From the NCBI GenBank assembly GCA_963989385.1, contig OZ022506.1, forward strand, positions 21,825,903 through 21,889,902: a stretch of DNA of 64,000 nt, written 5' to 3'. The translations under genes were made by a program, and so were the position numbers. A model generated the notes under the pieces. That model had not been told where the DNA came from and ran no database searches. It saw only the letters and a program-made list of their open reading frames with translations. Shown here piece by piece: positions 10,166-21,084 of this stretch. How positions within the stretch are numbered: the first letter of the stretch is position 1; each line of letters opens with the position of its first letter. The DNA is from Ctena decussata (taxonomy: Eukaryota; Mollusca; Bivalvia; Lucinida; Lucinidae).

Positions 10166-11623
10166 TGTACCTTAGGTTTTTATAAGATTTAACCTAATGA
10201 CCTTGTTTTTGACCCCACATGACCCCGTTTCAAACCTGGTCTAGATTTCTTGGATATAAACATTCTGCAAAAGTTCATGAATATCGGATCAAAACTGTGC
10301 CCTCTAGAGCGTAAACAATGCTTTTCTAAGGTTTGACCTAGTTTTTGACCCGACATGACCAAGTTGCACCCTTGGTCCAGATTTGTAGGAGAAAAACATT
10401 TTGACTAAGTCTCATGAAGATTAGAACAAAACTGTGTCCTCTAAAGCATTCACATGGTATTTCTAAGAACTGGCCTAGTGACCTAGTTTTTGACCTGACA
10501 TGGCCCAGTTTCAAATCAGGTCTAGATTTCATAAAAATAAACATTCTGACAAAGTTTCATGTAGATTATATCATAACTGTGTCCTATTAAAAGAGTGTAC
10601 ACAACGTTTTTCTAAGATTTGACCTAGTGACCTAGTTTTTGACCCCACATGACCCAGTATCAAAGTTGGTCTAGATTTAATTAAGATAAACATTCTGACC
10701 AAATTTCATGATGATTGGATCGTAACTGAGCCCTCTGATTCATTCTAAGATTTATTTCTATTTTTAGCTCTGGCGGCCATTTTGTACAGCAGAGTGGAAC
10801 CGTTTCAGCAATTTTTGTTTAGAACCATGAGTCAAACACTTCTGTGAAATTATTTTGAAATCCAGCCATTGGCTTTAGAGGAGGTGTCGTTTAAAGGTTT
10901 TTCTATATTTAGCTCTGGTGGCCATTTTGTTCAGCAGAGCTGAACCATTTTAGCAATTTTGGTACACGGTCTCCTAAGGAACATTTCTGTGAAATTATTT
11001 CAAAATCTCCCCAGCAGTTTTGGAGGAGAAGTCGTTTAAAGTTTTTTCTATTTTTAGCTCTGGCGGCCATATTGTTCAGCCGAGCGGAACCGGTAGAGCA
11101 ATTTTGGTAGCAGGACTCCTAGGGAACATTTCTGTGAAATTATTTCAAAATCTACCCAACAGTTTTGGAGGCGAAGCCGTTTCAACGTTTTTTTCTATTT
11201 TTAGCTCTGGCGGCCATTTTATTCAGCGGAGCGGAACCGTTTTAGGAATTTCGGTAGAGGGTGTCTTAAGGAACATTTCTGTGAAATTATTTCAAAATCT
11301 GCCCAGCAGTTTTGGAGGCAAAGTCGTTTAAAGGTTTTTTCTATTTTTAGCTCTGGCGGCCATTTTATTCAGCGGAGCGGAACCGTTTTAGGAATTTCGG
11401 TAGAGGGTGTCTTAAGGAACATTTCTGTGAAATTATTTCAAAATCTGCCCAGCAGTTTTGGAGGCAAAGTCGTTTAAAGGTTTTTTCTATTTTTAGCTCT
11501 GGCGGCCATTTTGTTCAGTAAAGTGGAACCGTTTTAGCAATTTTGGTAGAGGGTCTCCTAAGAAACATTTCTGTGAAATTATTTTAAAATCTGCCCAGTA
11601 GTTTTGGAGGAGAAGTTGTTTAA

Positions 11624-12162
11624 AGGTAGGTTCCTGTACTTTGGAATGCATCGTAATTTTGATGATCGTTCATCCAAGTTGTTGGAAAGCACTTATAAAA
11701 GGGAATGAATAAGTTTCACTAAAAAGTGTAAATCAAAAAAATATTAGAAAAGTTGTTTTACAAGGGATTTCCTAACTCTGCTTCGCACACCAGTTAGTGC
11801 TATTTTTAGTTCGCGCCAAAAATAGATAACGTGGCTGACGTAATGCTGCATTGCATACTGGGATAGTTCTAACCCATTCGCCATGCCAGGACCTGTAGAA
11901 GAGCTCACGGCAAGGGAAAATTGACCTTTGGGGAATGGCATCAGAAATCGCCCACTTATAGACATAATAAACATAGTTATTTTTAGAACTGGAATTCAAA
12001 CGAAATAAAATAAACCAAAAGGGAAAACGACTATTTTCTTCAACATCTGACGAGTTTCTCAGTAGCAACAAATTCAGAGAAAAAAGAGAATTCAATACTG
12101 CTCAGAAAAAGACAAAATTATTTTGTGGACATAATTGTTATCGCTAGTCCAGGAACCTACCT
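11624..12162. mobile_element. TTAA-flanked DNA element (piggyBac/Kolobok-type target)
   Basis: A 539-bp insertion into one minisatellite monomer. Its inverted ends are AGGTAGGTTCCTG / CAGGAACCTACCT, flanked by TTAA on both sides (11620-11623, 12163-12166). The interrupted monomer rejoins as GTTTAAAGG, matching the other monomers. It has no transposase. TTAA targets are used by piggyBac and Kolobok elements; which one is unknown. Confidence 0.87.
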
Positions 12163-12412
12163 TTAAAGGTTTTTCTATTTTTAGCTCTTTTGGCAATTTT
12201 GGTAGAGGGTGTCCTAAAAGAAACATTTCTGTGAAATTATTTTAAAATCTGCCCAGTAGTTTTGGAGGAGAAGTTGTTTAAAGGTTTTTCTATTTTTAGC
12301 TCTGGCGGCCATATTGTTCAGCGGAGCGGAACCATTTGAGAAATTTTGGTTAAGGGCCTCCGTAGAAACATTTCTGTGAAATTATTTCAAAACCTGCCCA
12401 GCAGTTTTGGAT

Positions 12413-12475
12413 GATGGATGATGGATGACTTGTGATTTTACGTCCTTTTCAACAGTATTTCAGTTATATCAGGAC
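12413..12475 (-). mobile_element. SINE 3' tail fragment
   Basis: (GATG)n followed by 'acttgtgattttacgtcc' and 'caacagtatttcag' is the reverse complement of the SINE 3' module at 24280-24348. It is inserted within a minisatellite monomer, with GCAGTTTTGGA / CCCAGCAGTTTTGGA on the two sides. Confidence 0.75.
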
Positions 12476-13460
12476 GATTCCCAGCAGTTTTGGAGGCGAA
12501 GTCGTTTAAAGGTTTTTCTATTTTTAGCTCTGGCGGCCATTTTGTTCAGCCGAGCTGACTAGTTTTAGCAATTTTGGTAGAGGGTCTCCTAAGAAACATT
12601 TCTGTGAAATTATTTCAAAATCTGCCCAGCAATTTTGGAGGAGAAGCCGTTTAAAGGTTTTTCTATTTTTAGCTCTGGTGGCCATATTGTTCAGCGGAGC
12701 TGAACCGTTTGAGCAATTTTGGTAAAGAGTCCCCCAAGGAACATTTCTGTGAAATTATTTCAAAATCCATCCAGCACTTTTGGAGGCGAAGTCGTTTAAA
12801 GGTTTTTCTATTTTTAGCTCTGGCGGCCATTTTGTTCAGCAGAGCGGAACCGTTTTAGCAAATTTGGTAGAGGGTCTCCTAAGAAACATTTCTGTGAAAA
12901 TACATCAAAATCCGCCCAGCAGTTTTGGAGGAAAAGTCGTTTAAAGGTTTTTCTATTTTTAGCTCTGGCGGCCATTTTGTTCAGCGGAGCAAAACCGTTT
13001 GAGCAATTTTGGTAAAAGGCCTCCTAAGGAACATTTCTGTGAAATTATTTCAAAATCTGCCCAGCAGTTTTGGAGGAGAAGTCGTTTAAAGGTTTTTCTA
13101 TTTTTAGCTCTGGTGGCCATATTGTTCAGTGGAGAGGAACCGTTTTAGCAATTTTGGTAAAGAGTCTCCCAAGGAACATTTCTGTGAAATTTTTTCATAA
13201 TTCGTCAAGCAGTTTTGGAGAAGTCGTTTAAAGCAAAAGTTGACGCCGGACGAACGCCGGACGCCGGACAAAGACCAATCACAATAGCTCACCTTGAGCA
13301 CTTCGTGCTCAGGTGAGCTAAAACAACGGGCTGGAGAGCTTTTCAATATAAATACGGGAAACATTTTTTTTATGCATTTGGCTGAGGATTTTGATCTTGG
13401 CTCTCTCTTACTTAGGAAAATATGCATGAATTGAAAATTGAAGTAAGTAGGTGACATGGG

Positions 13461-14343
13461 TTTTAATTAAGCTGAGTAGGTTGGAATTTCTATCAGAAGT
13501 TATCGACGTGAATCGCCGATTTCATTAATGTTTACGTAATCAAATTATTATTCAACGTTAAGTTAAGCTTTGAATTTTATGATGATATATTAGAATAGTA
13601 AGTTTTGCGATTATTTTGCTTGGTTTTGGGGTTAATTTTAATTGATGTGAAATAAGAAACTTTGGTCCCTGACAAATTCTTCAATGCATAACTAATCAAC
13701 CCTCTGAACTCATTGTTGTATAGCGAAAACTGTGAAAAACAAGTTTTATTTTAAGGTTATTTTGACCCATTAAATCGGCACAAAATTGCATAAAAGAGCA
13801 CTCAAACAGTTTATAAGGCATTCAACTTTATGAAAAATATCATTGCAAGGCTCAAAAATAGTTATTTTGGGAGCCTTATTAAAAAACGGGGGAGTGGGGG
13901 TTTGAACACCCTGATTTGCCGGTTTTCGCTACTTTCCTAAATAAGCCTATTTCTATACTGTCATAAGACCATCAAAATAGTAAATAATTTTCATGAAAAT
14001 GATATTAAACAACATTTTGGTCCTTCCCCTTTCGTTTTCTAATGCTAAAACATTACCTCAACCCTTATTAACGACGGAGTACATCGTAAAAGAAGTGATG
14101 GTTTTTACGGCGGCGTCGCCATTTTCTTTCGAATGACCAAAGTTTCTCAATTTACATCGTTAGAAATGAACTCCAAAACCAAGCAAAATCATCACAAAAC
14201 TTATATTCTAATACATCATTATAAAATTCAAAGCTTACCTTATCGTTGCATAATAATTTCACTATGAAAACACCGATAAAATGGGCTATGCACGCCGTTA
14301 ACTTTTGACAGAAATTCAAGCTTTTTCAGCTTGTATTAAAAAA
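13461..14343. mobile_element. Element with long (about 200 bp), diverged terminal inverted repeats
   Basis: The left arm (13461-13675) and right arm (about 14140-14343) are inverted. They share AAGCTTTGAATTTTAT, TATTAGAATA, TTTTGCTTGGTTTTGG and GAAACTTTGGTC, with many substitutions and small indels. The interior of about 460 bp is non-coding. It is an old copy with no clear target duplication. Confidence 0.78.
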
Positions 14344-15146
14344 TGGCGCTCCGGTAGGAGGCGCTACAGTCGCATGCGCGACACGCCTCTTTGGACCGAA
14401 AGGTGAAGACGCAAGTCACTGTATTTATAGGTCACTGGTTTCAGGAACAACAATGTAGTTGATCAGTCTTCCCTTAAGTTTACATTGCAAAAAGGCCACT
14501 TCATACAAAAATAAGAGTGTTTTTTGTAATACATTTTTTTTTTTTTTTTGTAGCTCAATCCCACGACCACGGCCCCCCTCTCCCTTATCCCTGTCTAAAC
14601 AAGCCAAGAAAAAAAGAAATGCGTAAACTAAATGGAATTTCACATCATACAGCAACAAATGTATAGATGAAGGTATACAGGTCGTGCCAATTTCACAAAG
14701 CACCACCCAGCAACTCTTGTTGAATATTATGCCTTGGGCTTGGTGATAGCAGTCTGTTCAAAGCTCACAAGAGATTATGTTGATTAATGGTGTAAACTTG
14801 CTGACTTCAAACAAATCTTAAACTTGCTGACTTTAAATAAATCTTATCTTATCTTAGCAAAGACAGTGAAAAATGAAAGATGAAGCACAAATGAGAATGA
14901 ACCACCTTATCACAACTGGGCTTCAACTATTGCCAATTCCTTGTTTTGTTTCTGGATGGCAATGCCTTAATTTCCAAGAAGGACTAAAAAAAGAACCTGC
15001 TCCTACATGAGCAAATTCTTTCCTTTAAAAGTTAATCCCTATTGAGGAGAGAGGCAAAAATGAAAATGGCAGATGCGCTTCCCCTGAAAGTGTACAACTG
15101 TTTTAAAACTTATCTAAATAGTTGCGCCAAAATTTAAAACTAACTC
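14344..15146. other. No gene; decayed repeats
   Basis: It contains a T17 tract near 14533, a short direct repeat ('aacttgctgactt', about 14796-14843), and a decayed member of dispersed family B at about 14960-15110 (AGCAAATTCTTTCCTTTAA, AAAAATGAAAATGGCAGA). Confidence 0.5.
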
Positions 15147-15555
15147 TGGTGTACTGAGAGTCTGACAGGAAATCACTGATGTATAGTTATTGCTATAGAA
15201 ACCACATTCTTTCTCTAGCCCCAAACCTTGATAATTACCATTTAAGGCCCATTTCCTTGGCAATCAAATTCAATAGCAAATAAATGGTTCAAATAATATC
15301 ATTTTGTCATGGTAGAAATTTCTGTTTAGAGCTAGAAAATAGAAAATTAAAGGATAAAAAATGGCATAGCCGTATAAAATCCCCATTTTTATACTATTTT
15401 CTGAGAAAATGGAAATATAATTGCCTCTTTGCAATGGTTTTAAGGAAAAGGTATGAAGTTTAACTTGTTAATAAAGAGTGTAACAATGGAAACTAGTGAA
15501 ACCATCATGAACTAATAGCAAATCAATGTAAAAAATTCCATTTCATTTTGCTAAG
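15147..15555. repeat. Dispersed repeat, copy 2
   Basis: Direct-orientation partner of 9747-10165. It starts CTCTGGTGTACTGAGAG and ends TTTTGCTAAGGGG. The opposite end seen at 4057 is absent here, so the copy is partial. Confidence 0.82.
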
Positions 15556-15887
15556 GGGTATGCTTTCTTTTAAAGCAATTTTATGCATATGGAACTTTTA
15601 AAATTATCATTACTTCCATACAGGTCCAAATATTGATGCAAAAAGTAAAAGGTTGCATATAGCATGTGGTCACATAAATTTCAGTAGCTACCATGGTGCA
15701 GCTGTCCTGTTTTTTCATGCTTTGATTGTTTTGTAAACAGGACAGCTGGACGCTGCTGAAGGTTATGTGATCCACATCATTTGCATTTCAAACAAACCGC
15801 TTTAAAACAAAACAGAAAGCAAACTGAACAGCTGCTATACAAAAGATGACCACAATGCTAGAATTATAACAAACAGAACTAAGAGCA

Positions 15888-16045
15888 GCCATAGTGTCAT
15901 GGATAACATGCTGGACTACCAGTCCAGGGGTGGCAGGTTCTGTCCCCTGCTTCTCCAGTCTTTTGAGACTCTAAGCTGAGGTCCCATCTCCATATGACCA
16001 GTGTGTTTTGGTGGGACATTAAACTAGACTTCACTCACTCACAAC
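15888..16045 (+). mobile_element. SINE-like tRNA-derived repeat
   Basis: A tRNA-like head (TAGTGTCATGGATAACATG, ACTACCAGTCCAGGGG, AGGTTCTGTCCCCTG) is followed by a body ending 'gtgggacattaaactagact'. The family differs from the other SINEs. The flanks (15556-15887 and 16046-16400) show no gene. Confidence 0.65.
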
Positions 16046-16400
16046 TGAAGTTCAGTCATGAAAGACAGTCATATAAACAACTGGGGGCTTAAATTAATTA
16101 AAGAATATGCTTGGCAAGTTTGGCTGGGAATTAACGATTAGTCTGAAAAATTAAAATTTCTTCATTCAAACAATTATGTATGTTGTGAGAAAACAAGAAC
16201 AAAGGCATAGAGGTGTGCAGTGTGGTCAGAGTATGCACAAGCTACAAGGCTAGACTGTTGTCAGGGAAAACTGTTGTGTATATTCTGATCTAACTGTACA
16301 TGTAAAACAGGCTGGATTTAGCTCATTGAATCACATATGCCTATACTTCTAGTGGTTCATAGTAACTGGCTCTCACTAACTGAAACCATGTCAGTAAAGG

Positions 16401-17448
16401 GGTAACTGGACATCTCAGCCCATAGCAAACTCGGCCCATCGTAAAACTCGGCCCATAACAGAGACGGCCTACACAAACTTGGCCCATAACAAACTCAGCC
16501 CATACATATACAGTATTGCATCTTGCTTTAGTGGTGTATCTCACCAACTCATTTCATCAATTTAATTTCGAAATACATGTATGATGTTCATACAGACTCG
16601 AAACTGCACTCTCTGAGTCCCAGAGGTTAATCCAAAATGATATGGTTCAACAAAGTTGGCTCATGTATACAAACTTCTCCTATACCAACCCTGGTCTTGG
16701 AGTTACATATCAATGATAAAAATATCGTAGAAAATGTGTGCATAAATATTCCAAGGGACTCCTGGAGGTTGATGCTTTTAGTAGAGAACAAATTCCAAAG
16801 TTGTTAGTGTGAGGAGAGGAGGAGACGGGGGCGGGGGGAGGGAGTGAGTCAAGTCAAATTTTCAAATCTGTCATCCCTATGGGTAAAGCATTGACATACC
16901 ATATGCATGATTTCAGGTGTAAGAGAGCAAACTTTAATTATTGTCTCCGAAACAATTTTTTTGGCCTGAATCTAAAGAACAATTAACTGTTCCCATAGAA
17001 TTGTTTCCTATACATGTCTCTGGTATTAGTCCTTGGAGAATTGATTAAATAAATGAAACCATATGAATATTGTTTTAATTTTATCTTCTATCGAATATTG
17101 TTTTAATCTTATCTTCTATCTCAATATTATAGTTAGATGTATTTTTTAGCAACTAATAACAAGTATATTGAATATAATCCCCCCTGCGTAATTATTCATA
17201 CAATGTACATATGGGCCCAGTTTGTTATGGACTTTCTTATGTGCCTACCAGTAGTCCATTTGGATGGCTATACTAGTATCTTGTTCAACACCGTCTTCTA
17301 TACATAGTAACTATTATACACGTCATTTGCATCCAGTAATTGTAGGACATGCCTTTTCAAATGAAAAAGTCCTTTGAGACAGCTGCGAAACGATACCGTT
17401 CTGTACCCATGGGCCGAGTTTGTTATGGGCAGAGTTGTCCCGGAACCC
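16401..17448. mobile_element. Foldback/TU-like element with CAAACTCGGCCCATAA repeat termini
   Basis: A 1048-bp element with an exact 8-bp target duplication AGTAAAGG (16393-16400 and 17449-17456). The left end is an array of about six CAAACTCGGCCCATAA-like units (16410-16510). The right end has the inverted units (17401-17440). The ends are GGTAACT-GGACATCTC and, inverted, GGGTTCCG-GGACAACTC. The interior is AT-rich and includes an exact-length 28-bp tandem duplication (17065-17092, 17093-17120). There is no transposase. Confidence 0.87.
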
Positions 17449-17489
17449 AGTAAAGGTGTTTTTAAACATCTCCATGCGAAAACACCTCC

Positions 17490-17640
17490 ATGTTTTCCGC
17501 CCATTTAATACAGGGTCAACTTTTGCAACTTCCTTTTTGCTTTCCCGGACAATGAAGGTCTTTAAAAATTGGAGCTGCTCTTCAAGGAAAGACTTCTCCT
17601 TGAGGGAGTGAATTCTTTTAGTGACTAGCCACTTCATATG
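17490..17640. repeat. Dispersed family B, decayed copy
   Basis: Contains GGGTCAACTTTTGCAACTTC, TTTGCTTTCCC and a TCAAGGAAAGACTTCTCCTTGA inverted core, as in copies at 18440 and 21085. Sequence from 17640 to 18060 has no supported gene. Confidence 0.55.
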
Positions 17641-18060
17641 ATTTACAACAATGTAGCGTCGGATACAAGCAAAAGGCTCTATGTCTGCACTTTGCTTGTC
17701 ACATCAGCCTTCTGTGAGAGTGGCCCAAGCCAGAAAGCTAACACTGAGGTCTCTAATTACCCTGTGTGGAACAGAGAGAATGATCTTAATATCACCTGAC
17801 AAAATTGCCACATTGTTGGAAGCCACTGTGACACATGATGTGGCTTCATTTGAACAAAGGCCCCAAATGAAATAAGAAACAAGTTTCCCTTGAAACATTC
17901 CCATACATCCTAAATTTGTAAAGGAGTTTATTTATGCTTTCAAAATATATCACCAGTTTTCAAACGTCACAAAAATTTTTCTATGCAACAGACTTAGTTA
18001 ACGTAACATATGAGAGCCATAATATGTAGAATGTTACTGTTGTCAGGTGATATTCCCAGA

Positions 18061-18310
18061 AAGGACTTTCTGCATCCATGCAGATCAATATCTTGTTATT
18101 TCATTTTATCTGGAGCCAAAGACTATTGATACTGAGAGACAAGACTGATAAGAGTGCAGTGGATTCACAGGCTGATCTGGGACTTTGCTGTGTCCACATG
18201 TCTTAACCCATTCCATTCGGGATACCCCTTTAGGGGTATCTGGGCAAACAGTTTGGATCCAGATCAGGCCACGGGGCCTGATCTGAAATCCCAACTGTTT
18301 GCTGCCTAGA
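18061..18310. repeat. Decayed foldback repeats
   Basis: Short hairpins GATACCCCTTTAGGGGTATC and AGATCAGGCCACGGGGCCTGATCT, with GGCTGATCTGGGACTTTGC. They resemble the GAGCCGCGACACG foldback family nearby. Confidence 0.55.
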
Positions 18311-18439
18311 CATCATTTCTACAAGAGTTAATTAGACCAATATTGTCCAAATATTCTTGATTTTTGATGCAAACAACAATTTCAGCAGACGACAAAAAAT
18401 ACCCAGAATGCAATGGGCTAAGGTATATGGGTTCTGTAG

Positions 18440-18640
18440 CGTATTTGAACAGAGACTACTTTTGTGACTTCTGTTTGCTTCCCAGGAAGAGGAAACCCTT
18501 ACAAAAAGCAGTCTACTCTTGAAGGAAAGAATTTGCTCCTGATGGAGCAAATTCTTTTCTTTAAGAGTTGACCCTATTCGGAAGAGTGGCAAAAATGAAA
18601 ATGGCAGAGTTGCTTCCCCTGGAAATGTTCCCAGCCACAT
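18440..18640. repeat. Dispersed family B copy
   Basis: A CTTTTGTGACTTCTGTTTGC left part, an inverted core GAATTTGCTCC/GGAGCAAATTC, then a GAGTTGACCCTATT and AAAATGAAAATGGCAGA right part. The same layout recurs at 19840-20010, 21085-21560, 29880-30330, 34460-34640 and 41465-41580. Mobility type is unknown; the core forms a hairpin. Confidence 0.7.
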
Positions 18641-18995
18641 TATAAAGCATTTCCCACTAAGCTGGTAAAATATTGGATAATTATAAAAATATCTAAAACA
18701 TACAAAACGTATTATGCTAAAAACAAATTTATCACAGATATAAGAATGTTTGACTATTGAACATTACACATTTTTCACAATGCTGATTGAACAATCCATA
18801 AAAATATATGAAGTATTGCCATAAAATCAAGCATGAAAGTAAACATCATCTGGGAGTCCTGCATATTAAGACAGAAGGAGTTTTTGCTTTCCACTTAATA
18901 AAATTCTAAAGATTATAGGCCATTATGTGAACTGAAAAGACCAAGCCAACTGAACAGATGTGGTGTCTGCACAGACTGAAAGGAGCTGCCATAAG

Positions 18996-19203
18996 ACAAA
19001 ATCAAACAAGTGGCATGTGCATCCAGTGAAGACTCAGATCAGCTTGGGCATCCGCTCAGTCTAATCAAAGTCTACGCTGTCTGCATGGAGCTAGCTTAGA
19101 CCCTTAGCTGTGCTTTTCTGGCCAAAACTGTGCCCAGGCTGATCTGAGGATTCACTGGGCGCACATACCACTTTGCTGGTTTTGTTGTGTTGCTCTCATA
19201 TGA
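18996..19203. mobile_element. Foldback MITE, GAGCCGCGACACG family, diverged
   Basis: The two halves are inverted around a central region. The left half has GACTCAGATCAGCTTGGGC; the right half has GCCCAGGCTGATCTGAGG and CACTGGGCGCACA. The outer ends are eroded (right end GGTTTTGTTGTGTTGCTCTCA). Confidence 0.7.
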
Positions 19204-19329
19204 ATATTATCAAGACACCATTTTCTTGTGATATGTGAGACTCCAAATTAAAAATCCAAAAAATCAGTGCATACATTTTGGATATAAAACCGCAGAAATT
19301 TAAACTCCAAAAAAATACTGGAAACGAAA

Positions 19330-19405
19330 CCATGTGGCCGGACCTGTTATTGAACCCGGAACCTCTGACTCTTGAGTCAGTTGTGCTACCAACTCTGCAT
19401 GAGAT
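19330..19405 (-). mobile_element. tRNA-like SINE head
   Basis: On the minus strand, GCAGAGTTGGTAGCACAACT (A-box-like), CTGACTCAAGAGTCAG (anticodon-arm-like) and CCGGGTTCAATAAC (B-box-like) appear in tRNA order. The acceptor stem does not pair, so this is a SINE fragment and not a tRNA gene. Confidence 0.6.
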
Positions 19406-19550
19406 AATTAAAGAGCAGTATAATGCCATTATATGTATCTTACACTATGAGATATCAGAGTGAGGTATCACATATACTGTGAGGTAAATGCACATAAAAA
19501 TTCTGCACACAGCACTGTATATGCCTTTTATAGCTTGTTGAACACAATGT

Positions 19551-19750
19551 AGAGCTCCTGACAAAAAGGGGTAACAGGGATAATTCAAAGATAATTTTTC
19601 TTATTTCTCAATGGAAACATATGTTTCGACCCCTCATTAGAACCGTCTCGGTTAGACGGTTCTAATGAGGGGTCACAACATATGTTTTTATGGAAAAATA
19701 AGGAAAATTATCCCTAAATTATCCGTTACCCCTTCTTCTCTGGAACACTG
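19551..19750. mobile_element. hAT-like foldback MITE with 8-bp target duplication
   Basis: A near-perfect inverted repeat across its 200 bp, centred on CATTAGAACCGTCT/AGACGGTTCTAATG. The 8-bp duplication CACAATGT (19543-19550 and 19751-19758) is exact. The ends are (C)AGAGCTCC and GGAACACTG; the leading C on the left has been lost. Relatives are at 41587, 42009, 45481, 60415 and 60905. Confidence 0.88.
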
Positions 19751-19839
19751 CACAATGTGCTGTTACATTCAAATATTTACAGTAAATATAGAGCAGTGTA
19801 AAAGCCTTGTTTGTATCTAATACTGTGCAGTATATCCTA

Positions 19840-20010
19840 AGATGGAAGGGAAACAACTCTGCCATTTCCTCAGAATAAAAGAAGGATCTTATTCTTTCCT
19901 TATAGAGATCAACTCTTATAGGAAAGAATTTGCTCTCTTAGAAGGAGGCAACTTCTTACCTTTAAGAGTAGAATCCAGTCTGGAAAAGCTACATTACCCA
20001 TGAAGGCAAA
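19840..20010. repeat. Dispersed family B copy
   Basis: Inverted core AAAGAATTTGCTCTCTTAG, with GGATCTTATTCTTTCCTTAT and AAACAACTCTGCCATTTCC. It is truncated relative to the 18440 copy. Confidence 0.6.
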
Positions 20011-20198
20011 CTGGAAGCCACTGAAGCTATTCTGAAAAACATAGAGGTATGCTAAAACACCTTTAACTTGGAGGGTATATCTTATACCATGAGGTATATA
20101 CATGTGAAATTATGCTGCTATAGGATGCGAAGTATCTGAAGACCACCATCCATCAACTGATCTGGTTTCTCTGAAGCACCAGATCACTGTATTCCATG

Positions 20199-20199
<1 letters not shown>

Positions 20200-20229
<30 letters not shown>
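20200..20229. repeat. C30 homopolymer
   Basis: Thirty consecutive C residues. The length may be a sequencing or assembly estimate. Confidence 0.85.
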
Positions 20230-20431
20230 AGTAGTTTGAGATAACTGAAGTTGAAATGTAAAGAAAAATAGAAAATGTGTTCTAAATATATTCTTTGATA
20301 CAAGAAGAGGTTACCCAGAATGTCTGAGATAATGAGAATCAACTTTATTTTGCAATGACACACAATTTAATTGCCATAAGTTGTAAATATTTAAAATTAT
20401 AATATTTATTTACTTTAATTATCAATATAAT

Positions 20432-20669
20432 TGAGCCGCGACACGAGAAAGCCAACAATGTGGTTCTGCACCCAGCCCAGACTCAGATCAGCCTGGGCAT
20501 CTGCCCAGTCTGATCAGAGTCTTCGCTGTCCGCATGAAGGTAGCTTGGGCCCTTAACTACCCTTTAAGTGCTTAGCAAAGAGTCTGATCAGACCTGGCGG
20601 ATGCCCAGGCTGATCTGAGTCTGCACTGGGCGCACAACCACAATGTTGGTTTTCTCGTGTCGCGGCTCA
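20432..20669. mobile_element. Foldback MITE, GAGCCGCGACACG family
   Basis: A 238-bp element that is inverted over almost its whole length. The ends are TGAGCCGCGACACGAGAAA and TTTCTCGTGTCGCGGCTCA, with inner GACTCAGATCAGCCTGGGC / GCCCAGGCTGATCTGAGTC. A short flanking TATAA repeat may be the target duplication. Confidence 0.88.
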
Positions 20670-20756
20670 TATAAGGGAAGCTAATATATTGCAAGGGGAA
20701 AGGTGGGGGGTTAAATATTACCCTTATTTACATATTCATACAGGAGGTGGTGAGTA

Positions 20757-21044
20757 AATATTCTGCAAAGGGAGGCAATCTGGCCCCGAGGTTATGAAAC
20801 TTTTTCATGCTCAACTCAGCTGAGCAGGAAATTTTACCTGCTAATAAATAGCAAATTACTGATAAGTGCAGTTGTTTTCTTGCTCAGTTGAGCTGATTAT
20901 GAAATTTTTTATGCTTATAAATATGAAAATGCCAACATTAGTTGGCATTTTCATATTTACCAGCAGAAAAAATTTCATGCTCAGCTGAGTTGAGCACGAA
21001 AAAAGTTTTATAACCTCGGGGCCTGATTGCCATTGCAGAATATT
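20757..21044. mobile_element. MITE with about 60-bp imperfect terminal inverted repeats
   Basis: The ends are AATATTCTGCAA...GGCAATC and inverted. They run into GGCCCCGAGGTTAT, TTTTTCATGCTCAACTCAG and CTGAGCA on both sides. A second, inner inverted pair ATGAAAATGCCAAC/GTTGGCATTTTCAT (about 20925-20958) makes a nested hairpin. Confidence 0.82.
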
Positions 21045-21084
21045 CAATTCAATATCTATTTTGGCTTCCTCACTTTGCAATTTA

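Larger units (their letters stand above)
10750..13245 (+). repeat. Minisatellite array, about 146-bp monomer
   Basis: About 13-14 monomers each contain TTTTTAGCTCTGGCGGCCAT, AGCGGAACCGTTT, ACATTTCTGTGAAATTATTT and CAGTTTTGGAGG. Monomer starts at 10766, 10911, 11056, 11203, 11349 and 11495 give a 145-147 bp period. The array is interrupted by a TTAA element (11624-12162) and a SINE tail (12413-12475). It ends in an ACGCCGGACG run before the terminal hairpin. Confidence 0.92.
3936..13318 (+). mobile_element. Composite minisatellite element, type a, with nested insertions
   Basis: The 5' end is a hairpin (AGAGGGCCATGATGGCCCT, about 3938-3956) followed by GCTCACCTGAG. The 3' end is GAGCACTTCGTGCTC then AGGTGAGCTAAAA (13292-13322). 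Between them lie a 146-bp minisatellite array and a diverged 'gacctagtttttgacc' leader (10170-10740). A second type-a 5' hairpin sits at 4695-4735, against the LINE, so the 3' end at 13318 could belong to either start. The LINE and its flanking repeat interrupt the element. Confidence 0.65.

Noticed and set aside
10750..13245. Regular repeats considered as a CRISPR-like array
   Set aside because: Head-to-tail 146-bp monomers with no unique spacers, in a eukaryotic genome.
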